This document shows positions 27,672 through 35,854 of a stretch of 64,000 nucleotides of DNA, piece by piece. This DNA comes from Streptosporangium becharense (GTDB taxonomy: Bacteria > Actinomycetota > Actinomycetes > Streptosporangiales > Streptosporangiaceae): contig NZ_JACHMP010000001.1 in assembly GCF_014204985.1 (NCBI RefSeq), forward strand, positions 4,092,001 to 4,156,000, given 5' to 3'. A model generated the notes under the pieces. The model searched no databases and was not told the DNA's origin. It saw only the letters and a program-made list of their open reading frames with translations. The translations under genes and the position numbers were made by a program. The stretch's first letter is position 1, and each line of letters starts with the position of its first letter.

Positions 27672-28528
27672 CCGACCGCACCGGCGAGCGACCCGGCGAG
27701 GGCGACCCCCGTCCCGCCGCGGGCCCCGGTCCGCATCCGGATCCGGACCGCGCGGGCCGCGGTCCGGACCACACGGCCCGTGCGGAGGACCACACGGCCC
27801 GCGCGGAGCACGGTTCGGATCACGTGGGCCGCGGTCCGGACCACACGGCCCGCGTGGGCCGCGATACGGAGGACCGCGCGGACCGCGCGGAGCACGATCC
27901 GGACCACACAGGCCGCGATCCGGACCACACGGGCCGCGTGGGCCACATGGGTCACGATCCGGCCCGGAATCCGGCCCCCGGCCGGCCGGCCGTTCCCATC
28001 CACGACGGGATCGGTGACCTGATCGGCGGCCCGGTGCATGATCCGCTCCGGCAGCCGCCCGGTGACCCGGTCATCGGCCGGGAGGAGGATCCGTTCGGCG
28101 ACCGGGAGAGGTCCCTGCTGCCGGGCCCGTCCGAGCGGGGGCAGCGGGGGGCGGGTCCCTGGCGGGTGCCCGACCGGATCAGCCTCAAGGGGTTGCGGGT
28201 ACGGGGCCGGCACGGTGTGCTTCCCGCCGAGCGGGAGCTCGGCCAGGAGTTCGTCGTCGACGTCGTCCTCTTCCTCGACACGGCGCCCGCGGCGGCCGGC
28301 GACGACCTGACCCTGACCGTCCACTACGGCGAGCTCGCCGAGGATCTGGCGCGGGTCGTGGCGGGTGAGCCGGTCGACCTGATCGAAACCCTGGCCCAGC
28401 GCCTGGCGGACGTCTGCCTGGCCCGCGAGCAGGTCTGGTCGGTGGAGGTCAGCGTCCACAAGCCCGCCGCGCCGATCCCGCTGCCCTTCGACGACGTGGT
28501 CGTGACGATCACCCGGAGCCGTTCATGA
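27668..28528 (+). CDS. folB: Dihydroneopterin aldolase with long repeat-derived N-terminal extension
   Basis: The frame opens with GTG at 27668, overlapping the previous stop (GTGA), and gives 286 aa. The aldolase itself is residues ~167-286: RISLKGLRVRGRHGVLPAERE, then QEFVVDVVLFLDT, VHYGEL and a catalytic-region Lys in VEVSVHKPAAPIP. This is the normal ~120-residue FolB. The first ~165 residues are low-complexity Arg/His/Asp/Gly sequence with repeated GPDHTAR and DPDHTGR units. An internal GTG at 28166 would give the standard protein but has only a weak ribosome-binding site. FolB converts dihydroneopterin to 6-hydroxymethyl-dihydropterin. It is unresolved whether the extension is translated. 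Confidence 0.9.
   Translation: MTDRTGERPGEGDPRPAAGPGPHPDPDRAGRGPDHTARAEDHTARAEHGSDHVGRGPDHTARVGRDTEDRADRAEHDPDHTGRDPDHTGRVGHMGHDPARNPAPGRPAVPIHDGIGDLIGGPVHDPLRQPPGDPVIGREEDPFGDRERSLLPGPSERGQRGAGPWRVPDRISLKGLRVRGRHGVLPAERELGQEFVVDVVLFLDTAPAAAGDDLTLTVHYGELAEDLARVVAGEPVDLIETLAQRLADVCLAREQVWSVEVSVHKPAAPIPLPFDDVVVTITRSRS
27740..27960 (+). repeat. Degenerate tandem repeat encoding PDHTAR/PDHTGR units
   Basis: Copies of a ccggaccacacggcccg-like unit, spaced irregularly by 15-45 bp, fill the 5' part of the folB frame. The encoded units alternate His/Asp with Arg/Gly. Confidence 0.8.
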
Positions 28529-29022
28529 GGGCCGTGATCGCGCTCGGGAGCAACCTGGGCGACCGGATGGCCACCCTGCAAGGCGCGGTCGACGCGCTCT
28601 TCGGCATCCCGGGGCTCGCGTTCGTCGCGGTGTCGCCGGTCTTCGAGACCGACCCGGTGGGCGGTCCCGACCAGGGGCCGTACCTCAACGCGGTGGTGAT
28701 CGCCGAGACCGGGCTGGAACCCCGGGCGCTTCTCGATCGTGCTCAGAGTGTGGAGAACACCTTCGGCCGGGTCCGCGTCGAGCGCTGGGGCCCGCGCACC
28801 CTGGACGTCGACCTGATCACCGTGGGAGGGGTCGTCATGGACGACCCCGACCTGACGCTCCCGCACCCCCGGGCTCACGAGCGCGCGTTCGTGCTGGTGC
28901 CGTGGGCCGCGGCCGACCCCGACGCCGTCCTGTCCGGCCGCAGGGTGGCCGACCTGCTGGCCGGGCTCGACCGGGACTATGTGCGGCCCCGCGACGATCT
29001 CGCCCTCCTGGGGCCGGCGTGA
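28525..29022 (+). CDS. folK: 2-amino-4-hydroxy-6-hydroxymethyldihydropteridine pyrophosphokinase
   Basis: The protein has 165 aa from ATG at 28525, overlapping the folB stop (ATGA). It has GSNLGDR near the N-terminus, the HPPK signature GPRTLDVDLI with the metal-binding Asp pair, and LPHPRAHERAFVL. It transfers pyrophosphate from ATP to 6-hydroxymethyl-dihydropterin, feeding FolP. It is coupled to the following membrane protein by a GTGA overlap. Confidence 0.97.
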   Translation: MRAVIALGSNLGDRMATLQGAVDALFGIPGLAFVAVSPVFETDPVGGPDQGPYLNAVVIAETGLEPRALLDRAQSVENTFGRVRVERWGPRTLDVDLITVGGVVMDDPDLTLPHPRAHERAFVLVPWAAADPDAVLSGRRVADLLAGLDRDYVRPRDDLALLGPA

Positions 29023-29480
29023 GGCCTACCCGTCCCGGCGTGCTCGCCGGGATCGCCGTCGTGTTCGCGATCCTCGCCTGGGGGGCTCTGAAGCCGCTCT
29101 ACGCGTCCCTGCCCGGCCTGCCCTGGACCGCCATCCCGACGGTGTTCCTGCTCGCGCTGGGTGAGTTCTACAGCGGGTGGATGACCCGGGCCAGGATCCA
29201 CCGCAGGCCAGGCACCAAGCCGGTCGAGCCGCTGGCGGTGGCCCGGCTGGCCGCCCTGGCCAAGGCGTCCGCGTACGGCGGCGCGGCCTTCGCCGGCCTC
29301 TTCGCCGGGTTCACCCTCTACACCGCCGGCCTGCTCGGCCGGTTCGACCAGGGGGTGCCCTGGCGCGACTTCTACATCGCCGGTGGCTCGTTCCTGGCCT
29401 GCGTGCTCCTGGTCTGCTCCGCGCTGTACCTGGAGTACTGCTGCAAGGTGCCGAAGGACTCCGGCGAGGCCGGACGCTGA
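29019..29480 (+). CDS. DUF3180 membrane protein
   Basis: The protein has 153 aa from GTG at 29019, overlapping the folK stop. It has four hydrophobic helices at about 7-22, 30-50, 80-102 and 115-137. The motif FYSGWMTRARI is typical of actinobacterial DUF3180 proteins, which almost always follow folK. The function is unknown. It ends the fol transcription unit; the next gene is convergent, 32 bp away. Confidence 0.88.
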   Translation: MRPTRPGVLAGIAVVFAILAWGALKPLYASLPGLPWTAIPTVFLLALGEFYSGWMTRARIHRRPGTKPVEPLAVARLAALAKASAYGGAAFAGLFAGFTLYTAGLLGRFDQGVPWRDFYIAGGSFLACVLLVCSALYLEYCCKVPKDSGEAGR

Positions 29481-29512
29481 GCGGTCCCGCCGGGGGTCAT
29501 CGCCGGCGCCCG

Positions 29513-30691
29513 CTACGCGGGGTCGGCGGCCTCCGGGTTCGGGACCTCCGGGTTCGGTGCCTCCCGCCGTCGTGAGGAACCGGTCCACCTGCGGCCGAAC
29601 AGCATGATGACCGGCAGCGTGCACACCAGCGCTCCACCGACGGCCAGGGGCCGCTCCAGCCACCAGAACACGTCCGGCGGGGCGACGCTCGCGGCGGGGG
29701 CGCCGCCGAGCAGCCCCCAGGTCAGCGCCACCCAGATCGCCATACCGGTCGTGTGGAACAGGAACAGCGGCAGCGCGAACCTGTTGACCGTCTCGTTCAC
29801 GCGCTGCCATCCCGGGCGTTCCAGCAGGCGTTCCATGAACGGCCGCACCATCTCCACCAGGCCGACCTGGAAGGTCAGCAGGGCCACGATGACGAAGGTC
29901 GGCGGTGCCATGTTGGAGAGCCGGTCGCCGGGCACGCCCACCATCGAGCCCGGGTAGATGCCGGAGTAGACCAGGCCGAACAGGGCGAACAGCCCGGTCC
30001 ACAGGAGCGCGGCGTCGAAACGGCGCGGCAGCCTCACCACCCTGTCGTAGAAGAAGCCCGCCTGGTGCGCCAGCCCCCAGACGATGACCATGTTCAGCCA
30101 GCCCACCGCCTCGTACCCGTAGCGCAGCCGCAGCACGTCGACCACGAGCGCCGCGCCACCGAGCCAGATCAGGGCCAGCACGTCGAAGTGCCGGTGCAGC
30201 CAGAGCGAGACGGGAAGCAGGGCGACCAGCGTCAGGTAGACGCCGATGAACCACAGCGGGCTGATGACGAGCAGGACGACCTTGTCCATCCACCGGATCC
30301 CGAACGCCTGCGTCACGATCACGCCCAGCACGACCCAGGTGCCCGCGAGCGCCAGCGCGGGGATCGCCAGGCTGCGGATGCGCCGCCACACGAAGGTGCC
30401 GATGCCGACGCCGCGTTCGCACGCCCGGTGCCACGACAGCAGGTGGACGTGGCCGCCCACGTAGAAGAAGAGCGGCATCACCTGGAGCAGCCACGTCAGG
30501 ATCCACAACCCCGAGGTGAAGCCCAGCGGGCTGGTCGGCGACGGGCCGTCCGGTCCCCAGGCCAGCATCGTGAACGCCCAGTGCCACAGGACCACGACGA
30601 GCAGGCTGAACGCCCGCAGCCAGTCGACATACTTGTCGCGCCGCGGCCCGGTGGCCGCCGGGGGAGTCGCCACGCCGTCGTGTTCGCTCAT
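29513..30691 (-). CDS. Acyltransferase family 3 integral membrane protein
   Basis: The protein has 392 aa from ATG at 30691. It opens with RDKYVDWLRAFSLLVVVLWH, the acyltransferase-3 signature with a basic/aromatic motif followed by a His. About ten hydrophobic helices follow and a Pro/Glu-rich tail ends the protein. The family moves acyl groups onto sugars, lipids, antibiotics or cell-envelope polymers at the membrane; the acceptor is unknown. It lies 54 bp downstream of the NuoD-like gene on the same strand and could be the last gene of that operon. Confidence 0.88.
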   Translation of the reverse strand: MSEHDGVATPPAATGPRRDKYVDWLRAFSLLVVVLWHWAFTMLAWGPDGPSPTSPLGFTSGLWILTWLLQVMPLFFYVGGHVHLLSWHRACERGVGIGTFVWRRIRSLAIPALALAGTWVVLGVIVTQAFGIRWMDKVVLLVISPLWFIGVYLTLVALLPVSLWLHRHFDVLALIWLGGAALVVDVLRLRYGYEAVGWLNMVIVWGLAHQAGFFYDRVVRLPRRFDAALLWTGLFALFGLVYSGIYPGSMVGVPGDRLSNMAPPTFVIVALLTFQVGLVEMVRPFMERLLERPGWQRVNETVNRFALPLFLFHTTGMAIWVALTWGLLGGAPAASVAPPDVFWWLERPLAVGGALVCTLPVIMLFGRRWTGSSRRREAPNPEVPNPEAADPA

Positions 30692-30745
30692 GCGGTCGTA
30701 CCATGCCTCACTGCTCGCACCCCTGCCTGCCGGTGCCGTCCGCGG

Positions 30746-31942
30746 TCACTTGTCGATGTCGCCCACGACGAAGAACAGTGAGCCGAGGATGGCGACCATG
30801 TCGGAGACGAGATGACCGGGAAGCATCTCGCGCAGCACCTGGACGTTGTTGAAGGAGGCCGAGCGGAGCTTCAGCCGCCACGGTGTCTTCTCCCCGCGCG
30901 AGACCAGGTAGTAGCCGTTGAGGCCCAGCGGGTTCTCCGTCCAGGCGTAGGTGTGGCCCTCCGGCACCTTCAGCACCTTGGGCAGGCGCTGGTTGATCGG
31001 CCCCGGCGGCAGTTCGCGGATGCGTTCCACGCAGGCGTCGGCCAGGTCCAGGGAGACCTTGAGCTGCTCCAGCAGCACCTCGAAGCGGGCCAGGCAGTCT
31101 CCGGCCGACCGGGTGACGACCTTCACCGGCAGCTCGCCGTAGGCCAGGTAGGGTTCGTCCCTGCGCAGGTCGACGTCGACGCCGGAGGCGCGGGCGATCG
31201 GGCCGCTCACGCCGTACTGCATGATCGTCTCGCGGTCCAGGACGCCCACGCCGCGCGTGCGGGCCAGGAAGATCTCGTTTCCGGAGATCAGGTTCTCGAT
31301 GTCGGGCAGTCGGCGCCGCACGTCGGCCACCGCCCGGGAGACCCGGCCCAGCCACCCCTCGGGCAACTCCTCCTTCAGGCCGCCGACCCGGTTGAACATG
31401 TAGTGCATGCGTCCGCCGGAGATCTCCTCCATCACCGCCTGGAGGGTCTCGCGCTCCCGGAACGCGTAGAAGATCGAGGTGATCGCGCCGAGTTCCAGGG
31501 GATAGGAGCCGAGGAACATCAGATGGCTGAGCACCCGGTTGAGCTCGGCCATCAGGGTGCGGGTCCACACCGCCCTGACCGGCGTCTCCATGCCGAGCAT
31601 GCGTTCCACCGCCAGCACGACGCCCAGCTCGTTGGCGAACGCCGACAGCCAGTCGTGCCGGTTGGCGAGCACGATGATCTGCCGGTAGTCGCGGACCTCG
31701 AACAACTTCTCCGCGCCGCGGTGCATGTAGCCGACGATCGGCTCGGCCGCGCTGATCCGCTCGCCGTCCAGGGTGAGCCGCAGCCGCAGCACGCCGTGCG
31801 TGGACGGGTGCTGCGGCCCGATGTTGAGGACCATGTCCTCGGTGGCGAGCTCCTTGCCGTGCGCTTCCTGCACGGCGCCGGCTCCCGCACCGATCCCCAC
31901 GTCCAGGCTCCGGGGTGCGCCTTCGGCACGAGGCTCAGTCAT
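30746..31942 (-). CDS. Stand-alone NADH dehydrogenase subunit D-like protein
   Basis: The protein has 398 aa from ATG at 31942. It is homologous over its whole length to NuoD (49-kDa subunit): [79 protein letters not shown] and a C-terminal GDIDK. NuoD forms part of the quinone site and N2-cluster environment of complex I. No other nuo gene is present in the window, so this is a second, non-operonic copy of the type found in many actinomycetes. It starts 17 bp after the PLP-enzyme stop and probably shares its SAM-IV-controlled mRNA. Confidence 0.93.
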   Translation of the reverse strand: MTEPRAEGAPRSLDVGIGAGAGAVQEAHGKELATEDMVLNIGPQHPSTHGVLRLRLTLDGERISAAEPIVGYMHRGAEKLFEVRDYRQIIVLANRHDWLSAFANELGVVLAVERMLGMETPVRAVWTRTLMAELNRVLSHLMFLGSYPLELGAITSIFYAFRERETLQAVMEEISGGRMHYMFNRVGGLKEELPEGWLGRVSRAVADVRRRLPDIENLISGNEIFLARTRGVGVLDRETIMQYGVSGPIARASGVDVDLRRDEPYLAYGELPVKVVTRSAGDCLARFEVLLEQLKVSLDLADACVERIRELPPGPINQRLPKVLKVPEGHTYAWTENPLGLNGYYLVSRGEKTPWRLKLRSASFNNVQVLREMLPGHLVSDMVAILGSLFFVVGDIDK

Positions 31943-31959
31943 AACCCCATGCTGTCACG

Positions 31960-33282
31960 TCAACCGCGAGAGACAAGATCCCGCAGGGCGGTGACGAGGC
32001 GGTCGACGTGTTCGGCGGTGGTGCCGATGCCGATGGAGGCGCGGACGGCGGAGGCGGTGCCGTCCTCGCAGCCGCCGTCCGCGGTGCCCAGGAGGTGGCG
32101 GACGAAGGGGTGAGCGCAGAACTTGCCGTCGCGGACGCCGATCCCGTAGTCGGCGGAGAGCGCCTCGGCGACCTCGCGGGCGGTGAAGCCCTCGACCACG
32201 AAGGAGACGATGCCGACGCGGGGGTGGTCCGGGCCCCACAGCGACAGCTCCCTGACACCCGGGACGGTCGCCAGCCCCGCGCGCAGGCGGTGCAGGAGGC
32301 GTTCCTCCTCGCGGACCAGCACGCTCCACCCGGTGGCGCTCAGGGCGTCGCAGGCGGCGGCCAGCGCGACGGCGCCCAGGACGTTCGGGGTGCCGGCCTC
32401 GTGCCGGCTCTCCGGGTCGTCGTGCCAGTCGGCCTCGCCGTCGCCCACGGCCCTGACCGCGCCGCCGCCCCGCAGGTACGGTTCCGCCCGCGCCAGCCAG
32501 TCGGAACGGCCGATCAGCGCACCGGTGCCGAACGGGGCGTACAGCTTGTGGCCGGAGAAGACCACGTAGTCGAGGTCGAGCGCGGTCAGGTTGAGGCGGC
32601 GGTGCGGGACGAGCTGGGCGGCGTCGACGAGGATGCGGGCGCCGTGCCGGTGGGCGATGTGGGCCAGGGCGGCGATCGGCCACAGCTCACCGGTGACGTT
32701 GGAGGCGGCGGTCACCACCAGCAGCTTGGGGCCGTCGAGCGCGGCCAGGGCCTCGTCGGCGGCACGGACGGCCTCGCCGGGGAAGGCCGGCGGCGCCAGC
32801 CGCACGGCGTCGCCCCAGGGCAGCAGGGAGGCGTGGTGCTCGGTGTCGAAGACCACGGCGGTGGTCCCCGCCGGCAGGCTGCGGGCCAGCAGGTTGGTCG
32901 CGTCGGTGGTGTTGCGGGTGAAGATCACCGAGTCGTCGGGGCGGGCTCCGACGAAGGCGCGGACGGTGTGCCGGGCCTGCTCGTAGCGGGCCGTGGTGAG
33001 CTGGGACGCGTACCCGGCGCCGCGGTGGACGCTGGAGTAGGCCGGGAGCGCGGCGGCGACGGCGGCGCTCACCGGCTCCAGACAGGGGGCGCTGGCGGCG
33101 TAGTCGAGGTTGGCGTAGCGGACGATCCGGCCGCCCCGGACCGGGACCTCCAGGTCCGAGCCGAGCACCGCGGGGATCGGCCGGTCGCCGGACGGGCGGG
33201 CCGCGAGGGTTCGCGGAGCCGCGGCGGCGTCCGGGGACGCGGTGTCGGCGGCGGCAGTGGTGAAGATCGTCAGAGTGGACAC
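31960..33282 (-). CDS. PLP-dependent class V aminotransferase/cysteine desulfurase-like enzyme
   Basis: The protein has 440 aa from GTG at 33282, with AAGGAG upstream. It is a fold-type I PLP enzyme of the NifS/SufS-CsdA branch: YANLDYAASAP near residue 57, FTRNTTDATNLLARSL, the PLP-binding DAAQLVPH, and the Schiff-base Lys in SGHKLYAPFGTG. Candidate active-site Cys residues occur late (DGKFCAHPF). The SAM-IV riboswitch directly upstream argues for a role in sulfur amino acid, SAM or cysteine metabolism rather than general transamination. The precise reaction is not determined. Confidence 0.88.
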   Translation of the reverse strand: MSTLTIFTTAAADTASPDAAAAPRTLAARPSGDRPIPAVLGSDLEVPVRGGRIVRYANLDYAASAPCLEPVSAAVAAALPAYSSVHRGAGYASQLTTARYEQARHTVRAFVGARPDDSVIFTRNTTDATNLLARSLPAGTTAVVFDTEHHASLLPWGDAVRLAPPAFPGEAVRAADEALAALDGPKLLVVTAASNVTGELWPIAALAHIAHRHGARILVDAAQLVPHRRLNLTALDLDYVVFSGHKLYAPFGTGALIGRSDWLARAEPYLRGGGAVRAVGDGEADWHDDPESRHEAGTPNVLGAVALAAACDALSATGWSVLVREEERLLHRLRAGLATVPGVRELSLWGPDHPRVGIVSFVVEGFTAREVAEALSADYGIGVRDGKFCAHPFVRHLLGTADGGCEDGTASAVRASIGIGTTAEHVDRLVTALRDLVSRG

Positions 33283-33324
33283 GCCGGCGCTCCTTCGAGG
33301 TCGTCGGACCCCAAGCCGTGGCGT

Positions 33325-33452
33325 TGGTGCGTGGAGCCCGCGCTTGCCCGGCACGCTGCGCGCCGGACCAGGTCTTCACCCGGGGCACCCCGCCGCGGAC
33401 GCGAGGGTTGCCGGCCAGCGAGCCGGGGCTTGTCACTGGCACTCATGACCTA
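33325..33452 (-). ncRNA. SAM-IV riboswitch
   Basis: Read on the minus strand, the leader contains the blocks gtcatgagtgccag, caagccccggctcgctggcc, ggcaaccctc, cggggtgccccgggtgaaga and caagcgcgggctcc in this order. That is the conserved core of the actinobacterial SAM-IV riboswitch. It lies between a likely promoter (-10 TATAGT at 33465-33460) and the GTG start at 33282. High SAM should repress the downstream PLP-enzyme/NuoD-like operon. I recognised the conserved sequence from memory; boundaries are approximate. Confidence 0.9.
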
Positions 33453-33459
33453 CGCCGGA

Positions 33460-33490
33460 ACTATAACCGACCCCGGGCCGCCTCTCGCAA
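33460..33490 (-). promoter_or_regulatory. Probable promoter of the SAM-IV operon
   Basis: On the minus strand, -10 TATAGT (plus 33460-33465) is preceded by TTGCGA (plus 33485-33490) with a 19-bp spacer. It sits just upstream of the riboswitch 5' end, as expected. The spacer is slightly long. Confidence 0.5.
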
Positions 33491-33597
33491 GTCCGAAATG
33501 TAATCAGGCCGATACGTGGGCAGGAACTTCCGGTGCCCGTCGGTCGTCCTGGCAGTCAGCCGACGGAACCCGACAGGGACCGACAGAGGAGGAAGCG

Positions 33598-34374
33598 ATG
33601 GACTGGGTGACCAACCCGGAGATATGGATAGGGTTCTTCACCCTTGTCGCCCTGGAGATCGTCCTGGGCATCGACAACATCATCTTCATTTCGATCCTGG
33701 TCGGGAAGCTCCCCGAGGCGCAACGCGACCGGGCACGCAAGATCGGCCTCATGGTCGCCCTGGTCAGCCGGCTGGCGCTGCTGCTGGCGCTGTCGTGGGT
33801 GATACGCCTCACCAACCCGCTCTTCGAGGTCTTCGGGCAGGGGATATCGGGGCGTGACCTGATCCTGATAATCGGCGGGCTGTTCCTGCTGGGCAAGAGC
33901 GTCTTCGAGGTGCACGACAGCCTGGAGGGCAAGTCCGGCCACGCCGGGAGCAAGGTGGCCGCGTCCTTCGGTGCCGTGATCGTCCAGATCATGATCCTCG
34001 ACATCGTCTTCTCGCTCGACTCGGTGATCACCGCGGTCGGCATGGTCGACGAGGTCGGCGTCATGATCGCTGCCGTCATCGTCGCCGTCGCCGTGATGCT
34101 GGTCGCCTCCGGGCCGATCAGTCACTTCGTGGACCGGCACCCGAGCATCAAGATGCTCGCGCTGTCCTTCCTGATCCTGATCGGCGTCGTGCTGATCGCC
34201 GAGGGCTTCGAGCAGCACATCTCCAAGGGGTACATCTACTTCGCGATGGCGTTCTCGCTGGTGGTGGAACTGTTCAACATCCGGCTGCGTTCCAAGGCGG
34301 GCAGGGACGAACCGGTGGAACTGCACCGCCGCTACGAGCCCGAGGAGCAGGCGGGCGGACGCGCCGACTCCTGA
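33598..34374 (+). CDS. TerC-family integral membrane protein
   Basis: The protein has 258 aa from ATG at 33598, with GAGGAGGAAG upstream. It has about seven to eight membrane helices. The family motifs EIVLGIDNIIFIS and DIVFSLDSVITAVG carry the paired Asp residues thought to bind metal in the membrane. TerC proteins are linked to tellurite resistance, manganese export and metallation of secreted proteins. No yybP-ykoY-type leader was recognised in the 115 bp upstream. It is divergent from the SAM-IV operon. Confidence 0.93.
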   Translation: MDWVTNPEIWIGFFTLVALEIVLGIDNIIFISILVGKLPEAQRDRARKIGLMVALVSRLALLLALSWVIRLTNPLFEVFGQGISGRDLILIIGGLFLLGKSVFEVHDSLEGKSGHAGSKVAASFGAVIVQIMILDIVFSLDSVITAVGMVDEVGVMIAAVIVAVAVMLVASGPISHFVDRHPSIKMLALSFLILIGVVLIAEGFEQHISKGYIYFAMAFSLVVELFNIRLRSKAGRDEPVELHRRYEPEEQAGGRADS

Positions 34375-34567
34375 GCGCCGGCCCTCGCGGACCGGTCGCC
34401 GTACGCCAGCTCCCGTGTGCGGGCAGCCGCGGGCCGGTTCGCGAGGGCCGGTCGCCGCAGACGGATCCCGCGTGCCGGTCGCCACACCCGGCGGCCCTCA
34501 CGTGGGGCCGCCGGGCCGCCGTACCTCTCGGCTGGGAGGTCGCTGAGCTGGCGATTACGATGCATGA

Positions 34568-35767
34568 GTGCGTTTTGATCCTTGGAATCCGGAATTCATC
34601 GCCCACCCGTACGACGCCTACGACGAGCTGAGACGGGAACGGCCGGTCAGCTTCTTCGAGCCGACCGGCCAGTGGCTGATCGCCCGGCACGCCGACGTCA
34701 ACGCGCTGCTGCGCGACCGCAGGCTCGGCCGGTCCTACCTGCACGTCGCCACCCACCAGGAGTTCGGCAGGCCGGACGACCCCGAGTTCCAGGATCCGTT
34801 CTGGCGGGTGGTCAGGGCGGGCATGCTCGACGTCGAGCCGCCCGTCCACACCCGTCTGCGGCGGCTGGTCTCCAAGGCGTTCACCCCGCGGATGGTCGAG
34901 GCGCTCCGTCCCAAGGTCGCCCGGATCGCCGGCGAGCTGGTGGAGGCGTTCGTCGAGCGCGGCGGCGGAGACCTGATCGCCGAGGTCGCCGAGCCGCTCC
35001 CGGTGACCGTGATCGCCGAGATGCTCGGCGTGCCCGAGGCCGACCGCCACCTGCTCCGGCCGTGGTCCGCCGACATCTGCGGCATGTACGAGCTCAACCC
35101 CTCCGTCGAGGCCCAGCACACCGCGGTCCGCGCCGCCCAGGAGTTCTCGGACTACCTGGTCGGGCTGGCCCGATCCCGTCGCGCCGACCCCGGCGACGAC
35201 CTCATCAGCGCGCTCGCCCTGGTCGCCGACGAGGGGGACAGGCTCACCGAGGAAGAGCTGGTCGGCACCTGCGTGCTGCTGCTCAACGCCGGGCACGAGG
35301 CCACCGTCAACGTCACCGGCAACGGCTGGTGGTCGCTGTTCCGCAACCCCGCCGAACTGGAGCGGCTGCGCGCGGACCACGGTCTGCTGCCCACCGCGAT
35401 CGAGGAGCTGATGCGCTGGGACACGCCGCTGCAGATGTTCGAACGCTGGGTGCTCGAGGACATCTCGGTGGGCGGGGTGGACATCCCGCGCGGCACCGAG
35501 GTCGCGCTGCTGTTCGGCTCCGCCAACCGCGACCCCGAGGTCTTCGCCGACCCCGACCGCCTGGACGTGAGCCGGGCCGACAACCCGCACATCTCCTTCG
35601 GCGCAGGCATCCACTTCTGCCTGGGCGCCCCGCTGGCCAGGATCGAGCTGGCCGAGTCGTTCGGTGCCCTGCTGCGCAGGGCACCGAAGATGGAGCTCGT
35701 CGCCGAACCGTCCTGGGGTCCCGGCTACGTCATCCGCGGGCTGCGCTCCCTGGACGTGACCGTCTGA
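34568..35767 (+). CDS. Cytochrome P450
   Basis: The protein has 399 aa from GTG at 34568. A TACGAT hexamer 6 bp before the GTG suggests a leaderless mRNA. It has the I-helix LLNAGHEAT (proton-relay Glu-Ala-Thr in place of Asp-Thr), ExxR in EELMR, and the heme-binding loop SFGAGIHFCLGAPLAR with thiolate ligand Cys351. It is a soluble class I bacterial P450 that needs ferredoxin and reductase partners, none of which is encoded nearby. The substrate is unknown. It stands alone rather than in a visible secondary-metabolite cluster. Confidence 0.95.
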   Translation: MRFDPWNPEFIAHPYDAYDELRRERPVSFFEPTGQWLIARHADVNALLRDRRLGRSYLHVATHQEFGRPDDPEFQDPFWRVVRAGMLDVEPPVHTRLRRLVSKAFTPRMVEALRPKVARIAGELVEAFVERGGGDLIAEVAEPLPVTVIAEMLGVPEADRHLLRPWSADICGMYELNPSVEAQHTAVRAAQEFSDYLVGLARSRRADPGDDLISALALVADEGDRLTEEELVGTCVLLLNAGHEATVNVTGNGWWSLFRNPAELERLRADHGLLPTAIEELMRWDTPLQMFERWVLEDISVGGVDIPRGTEVALLFGSANRDPEVFADPDRLDVSRADNPHISFGAGIHFCLGAPLARIELAESFGALLRRAPKMELVAEPSWGPGYVIRGLRSLDVTV

Positions 35768-35854
35768 CACGTCTGACGTCTCGCGAGTGACCGCCGCCGG
35801 GGTGTCACCGGGCGGTCGTCACCGGGTGACCGCCGCCGGGTGGTCGTCACCGGA

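Noticed and set aside
34568..35767. P450 as part of a natural-product cluster
   Set aside because: No polyketide, peptide-synthetase, terpene or RiPP genes are near; flanking genes are housekeeping.
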